A stretch of 64,000 bases of DNA from Scilla litardierei (GCA_030789695.1 CM061142.1:42393375-42457374); one strand, 5' to 3'. Positions 21,804-31,822 are shown, counted from the first letter of the stretch. Numbers and translations are program-made. The notes: generated by a model not told the origin, from the sequence alone.

Positions 21804-23603
21804 CTACACATAAGAAGAACAAGGTATGTGTGACCTGGGTAGCCAAATAGGTCCACAATGGTTAGTCATAGTACCTTTCGGAACCCATACTTGTTTGAAC
21901 TTCATGTTTTGGTTCTTATAACAACAATTTCTATATAAATGCTCAAAAGAACCACCGGTATAACATTTGGCGTTCCGTTTCTTTTTCTTGATGTAATGAT
22001 TTTTCTTTATCATGTTTTCATTATAAACATTTCCAAATCCTAGTCCTTGTTTATCGTTTTTGATTGACTGGTATCCAAGAATGATGTCTAGTGATTTCCT
22101 TCCTACACCAAATTTTCTGATACTCAGTTCTAAATCAGAGACTTTGGATTTCAAAAAGATGTTTTCATTTACAAGCATGACACTTTTATTTATAAAACTC
22201 TTTCTAACATTATCTTCATTTTTAGCGAGAGTTTCTATTCTTTTATTTAGGCCAACAATCTTTTCATTACCATTCTTAATTTCTAGCTTTAATGAAGCAC
22301 AAGTCTGACAAGGTATAGCTTCAGTAATACTAGACTTTCCTTTGAGTTTTTCAAGGGTAATTTTGAGCGATGCAATTTCATTTTTCAATTTTATTTCATT
22401 TTGCAAAACATTATAATTTTCCTGTTGTAGTTGGAAATTCATTTCTTTATAATTTTCTATAGAGGATTCAAGAGAAGTAATTTCTGAATTCATGTTTTCA
22501 CAAATGTTCATTAATTCTGGTAAAGAAAATTCATCTCTTACCTTGTTTGTGTCGCTTTCACCTATTAGGCAAAGTGATGATTGCGCTACCTCGTCTTGTG
22601 GTTCGTCTTCATCATCATCATCCCATGTTACCGCAAATGATTTCCCTTTGGCTTCGGATGACGCGTTCTTTGTTGGACAGTTTTTCATGAAATGTCCAAA
22701 TTTCTTGCAGTTGAAACATTGAACACTTTTAGTAGTATTCTGTTCAGACGAGGAATTCAAAGGATTAAACTTATTAAAACGATTGAACCTTTTTGCCATT
22801 TCAGATTTTCCGGCAGGAGTTCTGATGAAGCGTCGGAATCCTCTGACCATCAGTGCATGTTCCTCGTCGAGATCTTCTTTGTCACTTTCTTCGGCTTTGA
22901 GAGCGATGGTCTTTAAAGGTTTAGCCTCACCTTTCTCTCTTGTCTCGACGGTTTTGAGTTCCAGCTCATGGGATAACAGATTCCCAATCAGATCATCCAG
23001 CTTCAGCTTAGTGAGATCTCTAGCTTCTTGGATGGCCGTCACTTTAGGTCGGAAGGAACTAGGAAGCGCTCTTAGGATTTTCCGAATGAGGTCGATGCTG
23101 TCGTAAGACTTTCCCAAGGCTTTTGAGTTGTATACGATGTCGGTGAAGCGAGTGTACATGTCCTTGATGGATTCTCCTGGTAGCATGTGGAAACCATCGT
23201 ACTCTGAGCTCAGCAGCGCTAATCTGGACTCCTTCACCTGAGAGGTTCCTTCGTGAGTGACTTCGAGAGTGTTCCAGATTTCCTGCGCAGTAAGACAATG
23301 AGATATACGGTTAAACTCAGTTCTGTCAAGTGCACAGATAATTGCATTCATAGCTTTACCATTCAGAGCATAAAGTTTGTTATCGTTATCATCCCATTTA
23401 TCTTCTGGTTTTGGTACATCAATGTCTTCAATTTTGATTGTAGGTGGGTGATAGCCTTTAGCAACAATTTTCCAAATTTCAAAATCTGAAGAGACTAAGA
23501 AAATTTTCATCCTAGCTTTCCAGTAAGCAAAATCAGTCCCATTAAATTTGGGTGGTCTAACTGTAGACTGTCCTTCAGCAAATGCTGAATCATATGTATT
23601 CAT
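21804..23603 (-). CDS. gag: Sirevirus gag (599 codons, ends at a single TAG before pol)
   Basis: ATG at 23603. Residues ~15-220 form the copia Gag domain (RPPKFNGTDFAYWKARMKIF, IWNTLEVTHEGTSQVKESR). CCHC knuckle CFNCKKFGHFMKNC at ~300. Residues ~365-500 are a predicted coiled coil (many E, K, N, L; ENYKEMNFQLQQENY), a usual Sirevirus feature; a basic KKKKR segment follows. Packs genomic RNA. The stop TAG is followed in the same frame by GLSV and the protease. Confidence 0.9.
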   Translation of the reverse strand: MNTYDSAFAEGQSTVRPPKFNGTDFAYWKARMKIFLVSSDFEIWKIVAKGYHPPTIKIEDIDVPKPEDKWDDNDNKLYALNGKAMNAIICALDRTEFNRISHCLTAQEIWNTLEVTHEGTSQVKESRLALLSSEYDGFHMLPGESIKDMYTRFTDIVYNSKALGKSYDSIDLIRKILRALPSSFRPKVTAIQEARDLTKLKLDDLIGNLLSHELELKTVETREKGEAKPLKTIALKAEESDKEDLDEEHALMVRGFRRFIRTPAGKSEMAKRFNRFNKFNPLNSSSEQNTTKSVQCFNCKKFGHFMKNCPTKNASSEAKGKSFAVTWDDDDEDEPQDEVAQSSLCLIGESDTNKVRDEFSLPELMNICENMNSEITSLESSIENYKEMNFQLQQENYNVLQNEIKLKNEIASLKITLEKLKGKSSITEAIPCQTCASLKLEIKNGNEKIVGLNKRIETLAKNEDNVRKSFINKSVMLVNENIFLKSKVSDLELSIRKFGVGRKSLDIILGYQSIKNDKQGLGFGNVYNENMIKKNHYIKKKKRNAKCYTGGSFEHLYRNCCYKNQNMKFKQVWVPKGTMTNHCGPIWLPRSHIPCSSYV

Positions 23604-23634
23604 TATGAACTAGACTCAAATGGCCAGGCCTGGT

Positions 23635-23646
23635 GCTCTGATACCA
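23635..23646 (-). other. Primer-binding site, tRNA-iMet
   Basis: The sense strand reads TGGTATCAGAGC two bases after the 5' LTR end, the standard copia PBS. Confidence 0.9.
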
Positions 23647-23648
23647 CT

Positions 23649-24975
23649 TGTAGGATCTAAATAAGGCCTAGAGGGGTGGTGAATAGGCCTTTGACCAAAT
23701 TATCGCAAGATAAAAATTAAGCCTAGTTTACAGCATGCAGTTTAGGAATCGGACAATCAAAGCATTCACAGAAGACACACAATTTAACGTGGTTTGGTCC
23801 CCATGACCTACGTCCACCCCAATGAGCAATCACTTATACTGTTTCTTTAAGAAGTTACAATCTCCCTTAGATTGGTGCACCAACACCAACCTGTCAGACC
23901 AACTCAAGCTCACCAAAGCCAAAAAGAAACATACAAGTATCACTCCCCAACCCAACTTGCCCCAACAAGTTTGGTTCCCAGAGTCCCAAATAGCGGAAGA
24001 AATTATATTACAGAAATGCTGATCAAAACATTAATAACTTCACAAATAAATAAGATCAAGAGTTTAGAAAGCTCATTTGTGAAGATCTCTCTGGTTTTCG
24101 TCTTTCAGCACGTCAGTAGCTTCGCAAGGCTTCTTACGGAATGATGATCGGATGTCTGTAGAAGAAGTAGTCGCTGTCCCCGTGGAAGTAGTCGGTAGAA
24201 GTTCCTCACTCAAAGTGATCTCATTTGCTGAACAGAAGGAACTAGCTGCTCAACTTGCTATCACTGCGTCGGGGATGAAGTCACGGTCGCAACGCCGCAA
24301 ACGGTGCTCAATTTGGATCTCTAGAACTCAAGTTATTGATGAAAATGTGAAGAGTGTACATGGGTTTATATAGGATTGAGCTTAACGGGTTTGGTTACTG
24401 TTCCAAGGGATCCGCCACGAGGCGGCTCGTGGGTCAAACCCGTGTTAAATTTGCTGTCCGCAAAGTCGGTATGTCGGCAGCCGTCGTATGAACAGTACCG
24501 TATGTCGATTTTTCAGTGTATTTCTGACGTATTCCACCGTATTTTGGCATCAGATAAATCCCAAAAATTCTGAAAAAATTCTCAAAAATCCCAGAGCTTC
24601 ATATTGACATGTGAGAATTGTTTCACCTCATTTCTCCACTTGTAGAAAAAGTTTCTTCTTTGTATACTCTGTATTTTCTCGTATTTCCCCGTATTTTGAC
24701 TTCAAACAATCTCCATAAATCCTGAGAAAATTTCCATGATGTTTATAGCCTATGTTTAACTCTAGGGTAGAGTTTCATAGCTATACTCTCTTGTTTGAGC
24801 AGCTTGTGTAATTCCAAATGAAGTTTCAGCTCCGTATTTCAACGTACTTGAGTACGTGCATGTGTAACTTGAGCAATCATGACTATAGGGACCTGTGACA
24901 CACTCAACAAACAGATTAGAACAGTTCAGTAGGGTTTGTTATCATCAAACATAGGTTAGGATGCTGTTTCCAACA
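23649..24975 (-). repeat. Sirevirus 5' LTR
   Basis: Partner of 16268-17594, 8 substitutions, no indel. The sense-strand end GATCCTACA is followed by the PBS. Confidence 0.96.
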
Positions 24976-25335
24976 AGTACTGTTCATTCTTAGTCGGTCT
25001 AAGTTCATCTTTTGACCGACTAGTTATTAAACTAGTCGGTTAAGCTTTGTACTCAGACCGACTAATTCTTGGTTCATCTGTACAGTCGAGTACTGTTCAC
25101 TCTTAGTCGGTCTAAGAACGTTCATCGACCGACTAGATGTCAAACTAGTCGGTCAATATTTGTTCTTTGACCGACTAAATCTAAAACCTATTTTTGTTCA
25201 GAAGTTACTGTTTACACTTAGTCGGTCTGCGTTGGTCGACTGACCAACTAGTTGCCAAACTAGTCGGTCAGTGGTTGCTCTTTGACCGACTAATCTGTGT
25301 TAAAACCCTAATTTCTGGGCAGCCGCCAGCCCATC

Positions 25336-25346
25336 CTATTTAAACC
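25336..25346 (+). promoter_or_regulatory. TATA box of the chromovirus LTR
   Basis: CTATTTAAACC, 3' LTR copy at 32702-32712. It sits between the box array and a C/T-rich leader (CTTCTTCCTCC) typical of plant transcription starts. Confidence 0.6.
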
Positions 25347-25613
25347 CCTCCCAAACGTTTTCTTCTTCCTCCACTCGACCCAAAACCCTAGTTTCTCCTC
25401 CATTGAGCCCCCATCTTCCTCAAACCCTTATTCCTCCCTTCCAAGCTCATCCTCCATCATCCAAACCATCCCTCAACACATTCTACCCCTCATCTTCCCC
25501 AACATCTCATCAAATCCCCAAAATCCCCCAAAAACCCTAGTTCTCCAAACTTCTCCATTCGTTTCCAGATCTGGTCCCTAGGTTCTCCGGAGTGTTTCTT
25601 CCGCCTCCTCACG

Positions 25614-25710
25614 GTAAGAAATCGATCTCTTGATGTTTTCATAACCTATTTGTATTTTTATGAAACCCTAATGAATAAATGTTGTTTTGATGGTTGTTTC
25701 TCCATAACAG
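25614..25710 (+). other. Predicted 5'-leader intron inside the LTR
   Basis: CTCACG|GTAAGAAATC ... TCCATAACAG|CAATTT, 97 nt, T-rich, canonical donor and acceptor. The 3' LTR copy is at 32980-33076. It lies in the transcribed leader, about 270 nt after the TATA box. Prediction only. Confidence 0.45.
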
Positions 25711-25771
25711 CAATTTCCCCGTAGATTAGCATCTGCGAGACGAACCTTCGTGATCGTCATCCCCGGTGCTA

Positions 25772-25906
25772 GACAAGTGAAACTTGCCACTTAGGGTTTA
25801 GGCCATGTTTTAGGCCATTTGCTTGTTGTAGGCGTAAAAGAGGCTAGGCGACGAAATGATACTCGCCTAGGCGCAAATTTAGGAACTAGCTTGACAACGA
25901 AGCTAG
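25772..25906 (+). ncRNA. Conserved stem-loop cluster in the chromovirus leader RNA (5' LTR)
   Basis: Hairpin A at 25772-25788 (one mismatch; perfect GGCAAGT/ACTTGCC at 33138-33154 in the 3' LTR), hairpin B at 25844-25870 (CTAGGCGA/TCGCCTAG, 11-nt loop with GAAATGATA), hairpin C at 25886-25906 (CTAGCTT/AAGCTAG, loop GACAACG). The LARD holds the same three in the same order. In hairpin B three base pairs differ on both strands while pairing and loop size are kept. Confidence 0.65.
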
Positions 25907-26580
25907 ATCCGACATTTATCATGTTGCACAATTACCATGTCATGTTTAAATTCCATTAACGGTACGCAAATTAATTGTCATGTCATTGCATTCTTTAAGT
26001 GATCCCGTGATTGCGTAGCATCGCTACAATACTTGTGTTTCCTGGCTCGTGACCAGAAGCGAGCATAATGAGTTGCTAACCCCAACGCTCGACATCGAAT
26101 TGTGAATTAGGAAAACAAGCTCCTGTGCGAGGCAACCCTGGCTCATTTACTGGGCTCATGTACAGGGACCCTGGCTTGTTTACGTATGGGATGGGGTAAG
26201 AGTTAAGCGGTCATTCAACTGGGGGTCTGCCTGATCAGCAACTGCAGTTGTAAGGCGTAAACTCTGGGGTGGGGTAGTGTTAAGCGGCCAATCAGCCTGA
26301 ATGCTATACCATTCAGCTGTAAGGCGTAAACATCTACAAACAACAGTGAAACGTGAATAGTGAATTGATTGAGATTGTTAGTAGCTTGGCTACTCTTGTC
26401 TTCTCCCGATAATTGTTCTCTTGTACTTATTGTTCACCATGTCTTGCTTGTGCACTCATGTTATAACTGCCATGTCATGCATACTAAAACTGCTAGGTTG
26501 CTAGTTGCCTTACTTTCAGTTTCCTTGCCCAAGTCTTTTAGACTTGCTGACATGTGCCCCATTACTCTTTTGGGTGACAC

Positions 26581-26688
26581 ATGTTAGATCCTGAGCCTGA
26601 GTACCTTGTTGAGGACGAGGTGTTTGCCGACGTCGAGCCCGAGCTTGTGTTTGATGGGGAGTACGTGGACACTGGGGACCAGTCCTAG
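26581..26688 (+). CDS. 35-codon acidic micro-ORF in the chromovirus LTR (5' copy)
   Basis: ATG 26581 to TAG 26686-26688 gives 35 residues starting MLDPEPE and ending VDTGDQS, strongly acidic. It is the same length as the LARD ORF. It lies between the hairpins and U5, upstream of gag, so it would be an upstream ORF of the genomic RNA. A TGA sits two codons upstream in frame, fixing this ATG as the start. Product and role are unknown. Confidence 0.5.
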   Translation: MLDPEPEYLVEDEVFADVEPELVFDGEYVDTGDQS

Positions 26689-27032
26689 TGTCTTCGTTGT
26701 GTTTTCCTTTTGTTTAGACTACTGTTTTGTTGTCGGTGTGTAGCACCTATACTTTGTTGCGTTGTTGCTTTTGTTGGCCTTGTTCTGGGCTTTTAGACTC
26801 TTTCTTTTAGCCTGGTGGCTTTTCTGGATGTTGGACTTATTTCCGTGTTGGACATTATGAGATATGAGAATTTTCTTTCTATCTCTCCTTGTGCTATTAT
26901 TATTGTTCCGTTTGTGGTTACAGGGACCTGCTTATGTTTTATTGACGCTTATCAGGTTTGGGGCTTCACGGCTCCACTCTCGTGCGGACCTTTTCACGTC
27001 TCGCCTCCATTTTAGGGAAGCGGGTCGTGACA

Positions 27033-27175
27033 GGTTTTGTTGGTGGCCCATGCAGGTCCTTCTGTAACTGCGATTATCGGAATAGAGATAATAATATTAG
27101 AATGTCCAATAAACTAAGTTCGACGTCCGAGTCATAAGCTATGAGTCTAATCTGATTTGTTTTCTGTGTCACTAG
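27033..27175 (+). other. Chromovirus leader between LTR and gag, with atypical PBS region
   Basis: The LTR end is followed by GGTTTTG and TTGGTGGCCCATGCAGG, not by the tRNA-iMet complement expected for chromoviruses. The same segment follows the LARD LTR. The leader ends at the gag ATG (27176). Confidence 0.6.
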
Positions 27176-28307
27176 ATGGCAGGAAGGCGATTCACCCGTG
27201 GTGGAGGTAGTGGTGCGCTCCCTCATGATGAGGAGCCTGAGCGGGAACCCACCAATGGGGAGATGATGCGGATGATGCTCCAGATGATGCAAGTGCAGCA
27301 TGGCGTGCTCCTACAAGTCCAGAATGCTCCACTTGCTCGAGCTGCTCGGGCTCTTCTGGATGCCCCTCGCTCTGAGCCGGGAGCGAAGCAATTTCGGGAG
27401 CTGGGTCCCGCATATTTTGATGGGTCTGAGGGTCCTCTTGCTGCCGATGAGTGGATTCGGATCATAGAGGATAACTTGAAGATGGCCAAGATCACCCCGG
27501 CTGGATGGGTTGATTTGGCGAAGAGGCAACTCAAAGATAATGCTCGGAACTGGTGGGATGTGGAAGAGAAGATGCTGGTGGAGCCGATAGCTTGGGCTAC
27601 CTTTAAGTCCAGGTTTGATGAGGAATTCTTTCCGAAGGCTGCGAAGAAGGAGATGCTGCAGCGCTTTATTGATCTAAAGCAAGGGAGCTTGACGGTGGAC
27701 CAGTACCACCAAGAGTTCACTAGGCTGAGTCGGTTCGCACCGAAGATGGTGCAGGATGCTGATGAGAGGGCTCAGAGGTTCCTGCAGGGACTTGCTTTGG
27801 AGCTCCAGAGTTTTGTGTCTTCCTCCGATCTGGACTCTTATCAGAAGGTTTTGGTCGCTGCCAGGAGGTAGGAGCTGAACCTGAGTCAGAGGAGAGGACA
27901 TGTTTCTGGTGCTGGGAAGAGGCCTATGGAGCAGGCCAGAGCGGTGGTTAGGCCTGGTTTCAAGCCTAATCAGCCAGCTCAGTTTAAGAGGCCAGGAGGG
28001 CATATTCTGAAGACTTGCCATTTCTGCGGCAAGCCTGGCCACATCAAGGATCAGTGTAGGAAGTTTCTGGGCCAGTGTTTGGTTTGTGGTGATGCTTCTC
28101 ATCTCGCGAAGGATTGTCGGCATGCGAGTCAGCTGCGGAGGGCACCTGTTGCAGCACAGCCGTTACAGCAGCGAGCGTCTGTTCCTGCTGGTCGTGGAGC
28201 AGCTCTTGTTCCACAGAGGCAGGCTTTTCAGCAGGCTGTTCTGCCGAGGAGGCAGGCTTTTCTGATGACCGCTGTGGAGAGCGAGGCTGTGGATGAGGTT
28301 ATCACAG
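27176..28307 (+). pseudogene. gag: Chromovirus gag (capsid and nucleocapsid), one premature TAG
   Basis: ATG at 27176. Residues ~60-230 form the retrotransposon Gag capsid domain (FDGSEGPLAADEWI, NWWDVEEKMLVEPIAWATFK, RFIDLKQGSLTVDQY). TAG at 27869-27871 interrupts after VLVAARR; the same frame then continues through two CCHC knuckles, CHFCGKPGHIKDQC and CLVCGDASHLAKDC (~residues 281-314), which bind genomic RNA. The frame reaches ...EVITG at 28307, where a canonical intron begins; unspliced it would end at 28354. The TAG fits a CAG glutamine codon with C to T. Cytoplasmic particle protein in an intact copy. Confidence 0.85.
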
Positions 28308-28419
28308 GTAATCCTCAATCTAGCTATTACTTTCCTAGCTGGTTTGAATGTTAGATTGTGTTGTTTGCTTGAACATGATTGTGTGCTAGACTAGGGTTTG
28401 ATTGTTAATTGCTTGTTAG
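28308..28419 (+). other. Predicted intron between gag and protease (112 nt)
   Basis: ACAG|GTAATCC ... GCTTGTTAG|GTGTGG. Precise removal joins EVITG to VVLVCTFPARVLFDSGAS in frame, the expected link to the protease active site. It is T-rich with a plausible branch region. Phase 1. Confidence 0.6.
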
Positions 28420-30838
28420 GTGTGGTTTTGGTGTGCACGTTTCCTGCACGAGTCCTCTTTGACTCTGGTGCATCGATGTGCATTATTTCTCGGAGCTTCG
28501 TGGAGAGGCATTCCTTGTCGACGTCCCCTCTTCCCAAGAGTTGGAATATCGTTACAGGGAATGGCGTGGTCTCGGTGCATCGTGGTTGCAATTCTTGCTC
28601 GTTGGTGGTCTGTGGACATGAGCTTTTCGCTGATTTCATTGTCCACGACATCATCAACTATGATGCAGTTCTTGGGATGGACTGGCTTGCGAGCTTCTAT
28701 GCTACGATTGACTGCAGGAGAAAGAAGGTGGTGTTCGAGATTCCCGGACATCCAATATTTGAGTTCAGTCGTGGTAGCAGTTCGCTTGTCCTGTCAGATT
28801 TCGGGCCAGGCCGGTGGAGGTTGTGGCTATGCAGATGGAGTTGGAGTGGCCAGCTGTGGTGCGTGATTTTGGCGACGTCTTCCCCGAGGAGATGTCTGGT
28901 TTGCCACCTGATCGAGCTCTAGAATTTTCTATTGATCTTATTCCAGGTGCGCATCCGATTTCGAAGGCACCGTATCGTATGGCACCTGCAGAATTGGAAG
29001 AGTTGCGGAAGCAGTTGGATGAGCTTCTGCAGAAGGGTTATATCAATCCTAGTGTGTCTCCGTGGAGAGCACCGGTGCTGCTGGTGAAGAAGAAGGAGGG
29101 TTCGCGTCGCATGTGCGTGGACTATCGGGAGTTGAATGCGGTGACCATTAAGAATAAATACCCGTTGCCTCACATCGATGATATTTTTGATCATCTTAGA
29201 GGTTCGAGGGTGTTTTCTAAGTTGGATTTGAGGAGTGGTTACCATTAGTTGAAGGTGAAGAAGGAAGATGTTCCGAAGACAGCGTTCAGGACGAAGTATG
29301 GACACTATGAGTTTGTGGTTATGCCTTTCGGCGTAACTAACGCGCCCGCAGTTTTCATGAATCTGATGAACCTGATTATCTACAACTTTTTGGATAAGTT
29401 TGTCGTTATCTTTATTGACGACATTCTGATCTATTCGAAGTCGGAGGAAGAGCATGTCTCGCACTTAAGGACGGTGTTGGAGATTTTGAGGAAGCATCGG
29501 TTGTATGCTAAGTTTTCGAAGTGCGAGTTTTGGCTGGACAGAGTTGCTTTTCTCGGGCATGTGGTGACTGGAGATGGTATTTCTGTGGATCCCGAGAAGA
29601 TTAGGGCCATCAGAGAGTGGCCTGTTCCGTCATCTGCGTCTGAGATTTAGAGTTTCCTTGGACTTGCTGGTTACTATCGGTGTTTCATTAAGGACTTTTC
29701 CCGTATTGCTGAGCCGATGACCAGGTTGACGCGGAAGGATGTACCTTTTGTTTGGTCGGGTGATTGTGAGAGTGCTTTTGGTATTCTGAAGGAGAGGTTG
29801 ACGACTACCCCTATTCTTGTTGTGCCTGATCGCAGCGGTGGATTTGAGATCTTTTGCGATGCTTTTGGCAAGGGTCTCGGTTGTGTGTTGCATCAGCACG
29901 GACATGTTGTGGCGTATGCGTCTCGTTAGCTTAAGGTTCATGAGAAGAATTATCCGACGCATGATTTGGAGTTGGCTGCCGTTGTGTTTGCTCTTAAGAT
30001 TTGGAGGCACTTCCTGCTGAGTGAGAAAGTGAAGATTTTCACCGATCACAAAAGCTTGAAGTATATTTTTACTCAGAAGGAGCTCAACATGCGACAGCGT
30101 CGATGGTTGGAGCTTATTGCGGATTATGAGGTTGATTTGCAGTTTCACCCTGGCAAGGTGAATGTGGTCCCTGATGCGCTGAGTAGGCTTCCAGCGGTGA
30201 TGATTTTGACCTCGCAGTGGAGATTGCAGCAGGATTTTTGCGAGTCTGGAGTGGAGATTGTCCTTCCTGGGGAGGCTTCATCGTTGATGTACATGCAGGT
30301 ACAGTCGACGATCGTGGATCGAATTAAGGCTGGCCAGGCTGAGGATCCGAAGCTGGTGAAGATTCGGGAGCAGGTGGAAGCCAGTCTGCGGACTGAATTT
30401 TTTATTCATGAGGATGGCTCGCTGAGGTTTGGAGCCAGGTTGTGTGTGCCGGCTGGGGATATCAGAGAGGAGTTGATGGTGGAGGCACACAGTTCGCCGT
30501 ATTCTGTGCATCCTGGTGGCACCAAGATGTACCAGGATCTTCGTCTGAATTATTGGTGGCATGGTATGAAGAGGAGTATGGCTCGGAGTGTAGCCAAGTG
30601 CTTGGTTTGCCAGCAAGTGAAGGCGGGGCATCAGCGTACGGCCGGGTTGCTACAACCGCTTCCGATTCCGGAGTGGAAGTGGCAACACATCACTATGGAT
30701 TTCGTGACTGGCCTACCTCGGAGTCCGAAGCAGAATGACGCGATTTGGGTGATCGTAGATCGATTGACCAAATCCACGCACTTTATTCCATTCCGAGTGG
30801 GACAGTCCACTGAGGCGCTAGCAAGGAGATATATGGAG
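28420..30838 (+). pseudogene. pol: Chromovirus pol, first part: protease, reverse transcriptase, RNase H, integrase N-terminus
   Basis: Protease active site LFDSGAS (~28453). After a frameshift near 28795-28813 the RT follows: [58 protein letters not shown], catalytic [10 protein letters not shown] (~29411). RNase [36 protein letters not shown]. Integrase HHCC zinc domain: H...H...CLVCQQVK (~30505-30625), then MDFVTGLP with the first catalytic D. In-frame TAG at 29246, 29648 and 29927 fall where relatives carry glutamine (YHQLKV, SRQLKV) or plausibly do (EIQSFLG). The last codon before the second intron is at 30836-30838. Confidence 0.88.
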
Positions 30839-30911
30839 GTAAAATTCTTTTACTCTCCGTTTTTATGTCCTTTTTCCTAGTTTGGATAGTGATGTAACGT
30901 GAATCGTGCAG
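30839..30911 (+). other. Predicted intron inside integrase (73 nt)
   Basis: ATGGAG|GTAAAATTC ... ATCGTGCAG|GAGGTC. Removal joins ...RRYME to EVV(stop)[13 protein letters not shown] in frame, restoring the integrase core order. It is AT-rich, length typical of plant introns. Phase 0. Confidence 0.6.
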
Positions 30912-31814
30912 GAGGTCGTGTGACTTCACGGAGTCCCCGTGAGTATCGTGTCAGACAGAGATACGAGGTTCACATCTCAGTTCTGGCAGAGTTTGCAGAG
31001 GAGTTTGGGTACGCGTCTGAGTTTCAGCACGGCGTACCATCCGCAGACGGATGGCCAGTCCGAGAGGACGATTCAGATTTTGGAGGACATGCTGAGGGTG
31101 TGCATGTTGGATTTCAAGGGTTCGTGGGAGGACCATCTACATCTGGTGGAGTTTTCTTACAACAACAGCTTCCAGGCGAGTATTGGCATGTCGCCTTTCG
31201 CCGCTCTTTATGGGAGGAAATGTCGATCGCCATTGAGTTGGGATGACGTTGGTGATCGGGAGCTGTTGGGACCTGAGATGATCGTGGAGGCCGTGGATAT
31301 CGTCAGGAATATTCGGGAGAGGTTGAGGATTGCTCAGGACCGTTTTAAGCATTGGGCGGATGCTAAACGTCGCCCTTTGGAGTTTCAGCCGGGCGACCAT
31401 GTGTTCTTGAAGATTTCCCCGAATCGCGGTGTGATTCGTTTTGGGAAGCGAGGGAAGTTGAGCCCGCGATACATTGGACCGTTTGACATTTTGGAGAGGG
31501 TTGGCGAGGTAGCTTATCGCTTAGCCTTGCCGCCATCTTTGGAGGGAGTTCACTATGTTTTCCATGTGTCGCAGCTTCGTCGATACATTGGCGATCCATC
31601 TCATGCGGTGGATTTTTCGGAGATTACCGTTCGCCCCGATATGACGTATGACCAGCATCCAGTGCAGATTCTGGACAGGCGTCAGAAGTCTCTTCGAAAT
31701 AAGATTGTCAATCTTGTGAGGGTGATGTGGCGACACGGCTCACCTGGAGAGTCTACTTGGGAGAATGAGGATGAGATGCGAGAGCGTTTCCCACTTTTGT
31801 TTCCAGACACGTGA
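30912..31814 (+). pseudogene. pol: Chromovirus pol, last part: integrase core, C-terminal and chromodomain-like tail
   Basis: After an in-frame TGA at 30921-30923 (CGA to TGA fits the usual arginine before LHGVP), the core continues with [12 protein letters not shown] (second D) and the [11 protein letters not shown] region (glutamate). It is followed by the [20 protein letters not shown]-terminal domain and the tail [10 protein letters not shown]...[19 protein letters not shown], a chromodomain-like end that in chromoviruses directs insertion. The stop is at 31812-31814. Confidence 0.88.
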
Positions 31815-31822
31815 GTGTTTGG

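Larger units (their letters stand above)
16268..24975 (-). mobile_element. Sirevirus-like Ty1/copia element nested in the chromovirus 5' LTR
   Basis: 8708 bp, two 1327-bp LTRs (16268-17594 and 23649-24975), TSD AGTAC at 16263-16267 and 24976-24980. Minus strand: the 5' LTR is the right copy, followed by tRNA-iMet PBS, gag and pol, then ~1.1 kb of non-coding sequence with repeated polypurine tracts. LTRs differ at 8 positions (0.6%). Large gag with CCHC, copia domain order and multiple PPTs suggest Sirevirus; no env-like ORF is seen. Confidence 0.93.
24976..27032 (+). repeat. Chromovirus 5' LTR, second part (after the nested copia)
   Basis: It resumes with the second AGTAC copy and runs to GGGTCGTGACA, matching the 3' LTR to 34398. 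In order: DRE-type array, TATA, 5'-leader intron, hairpin cluster, micro-ORF, U5. Confidence 0.95.
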
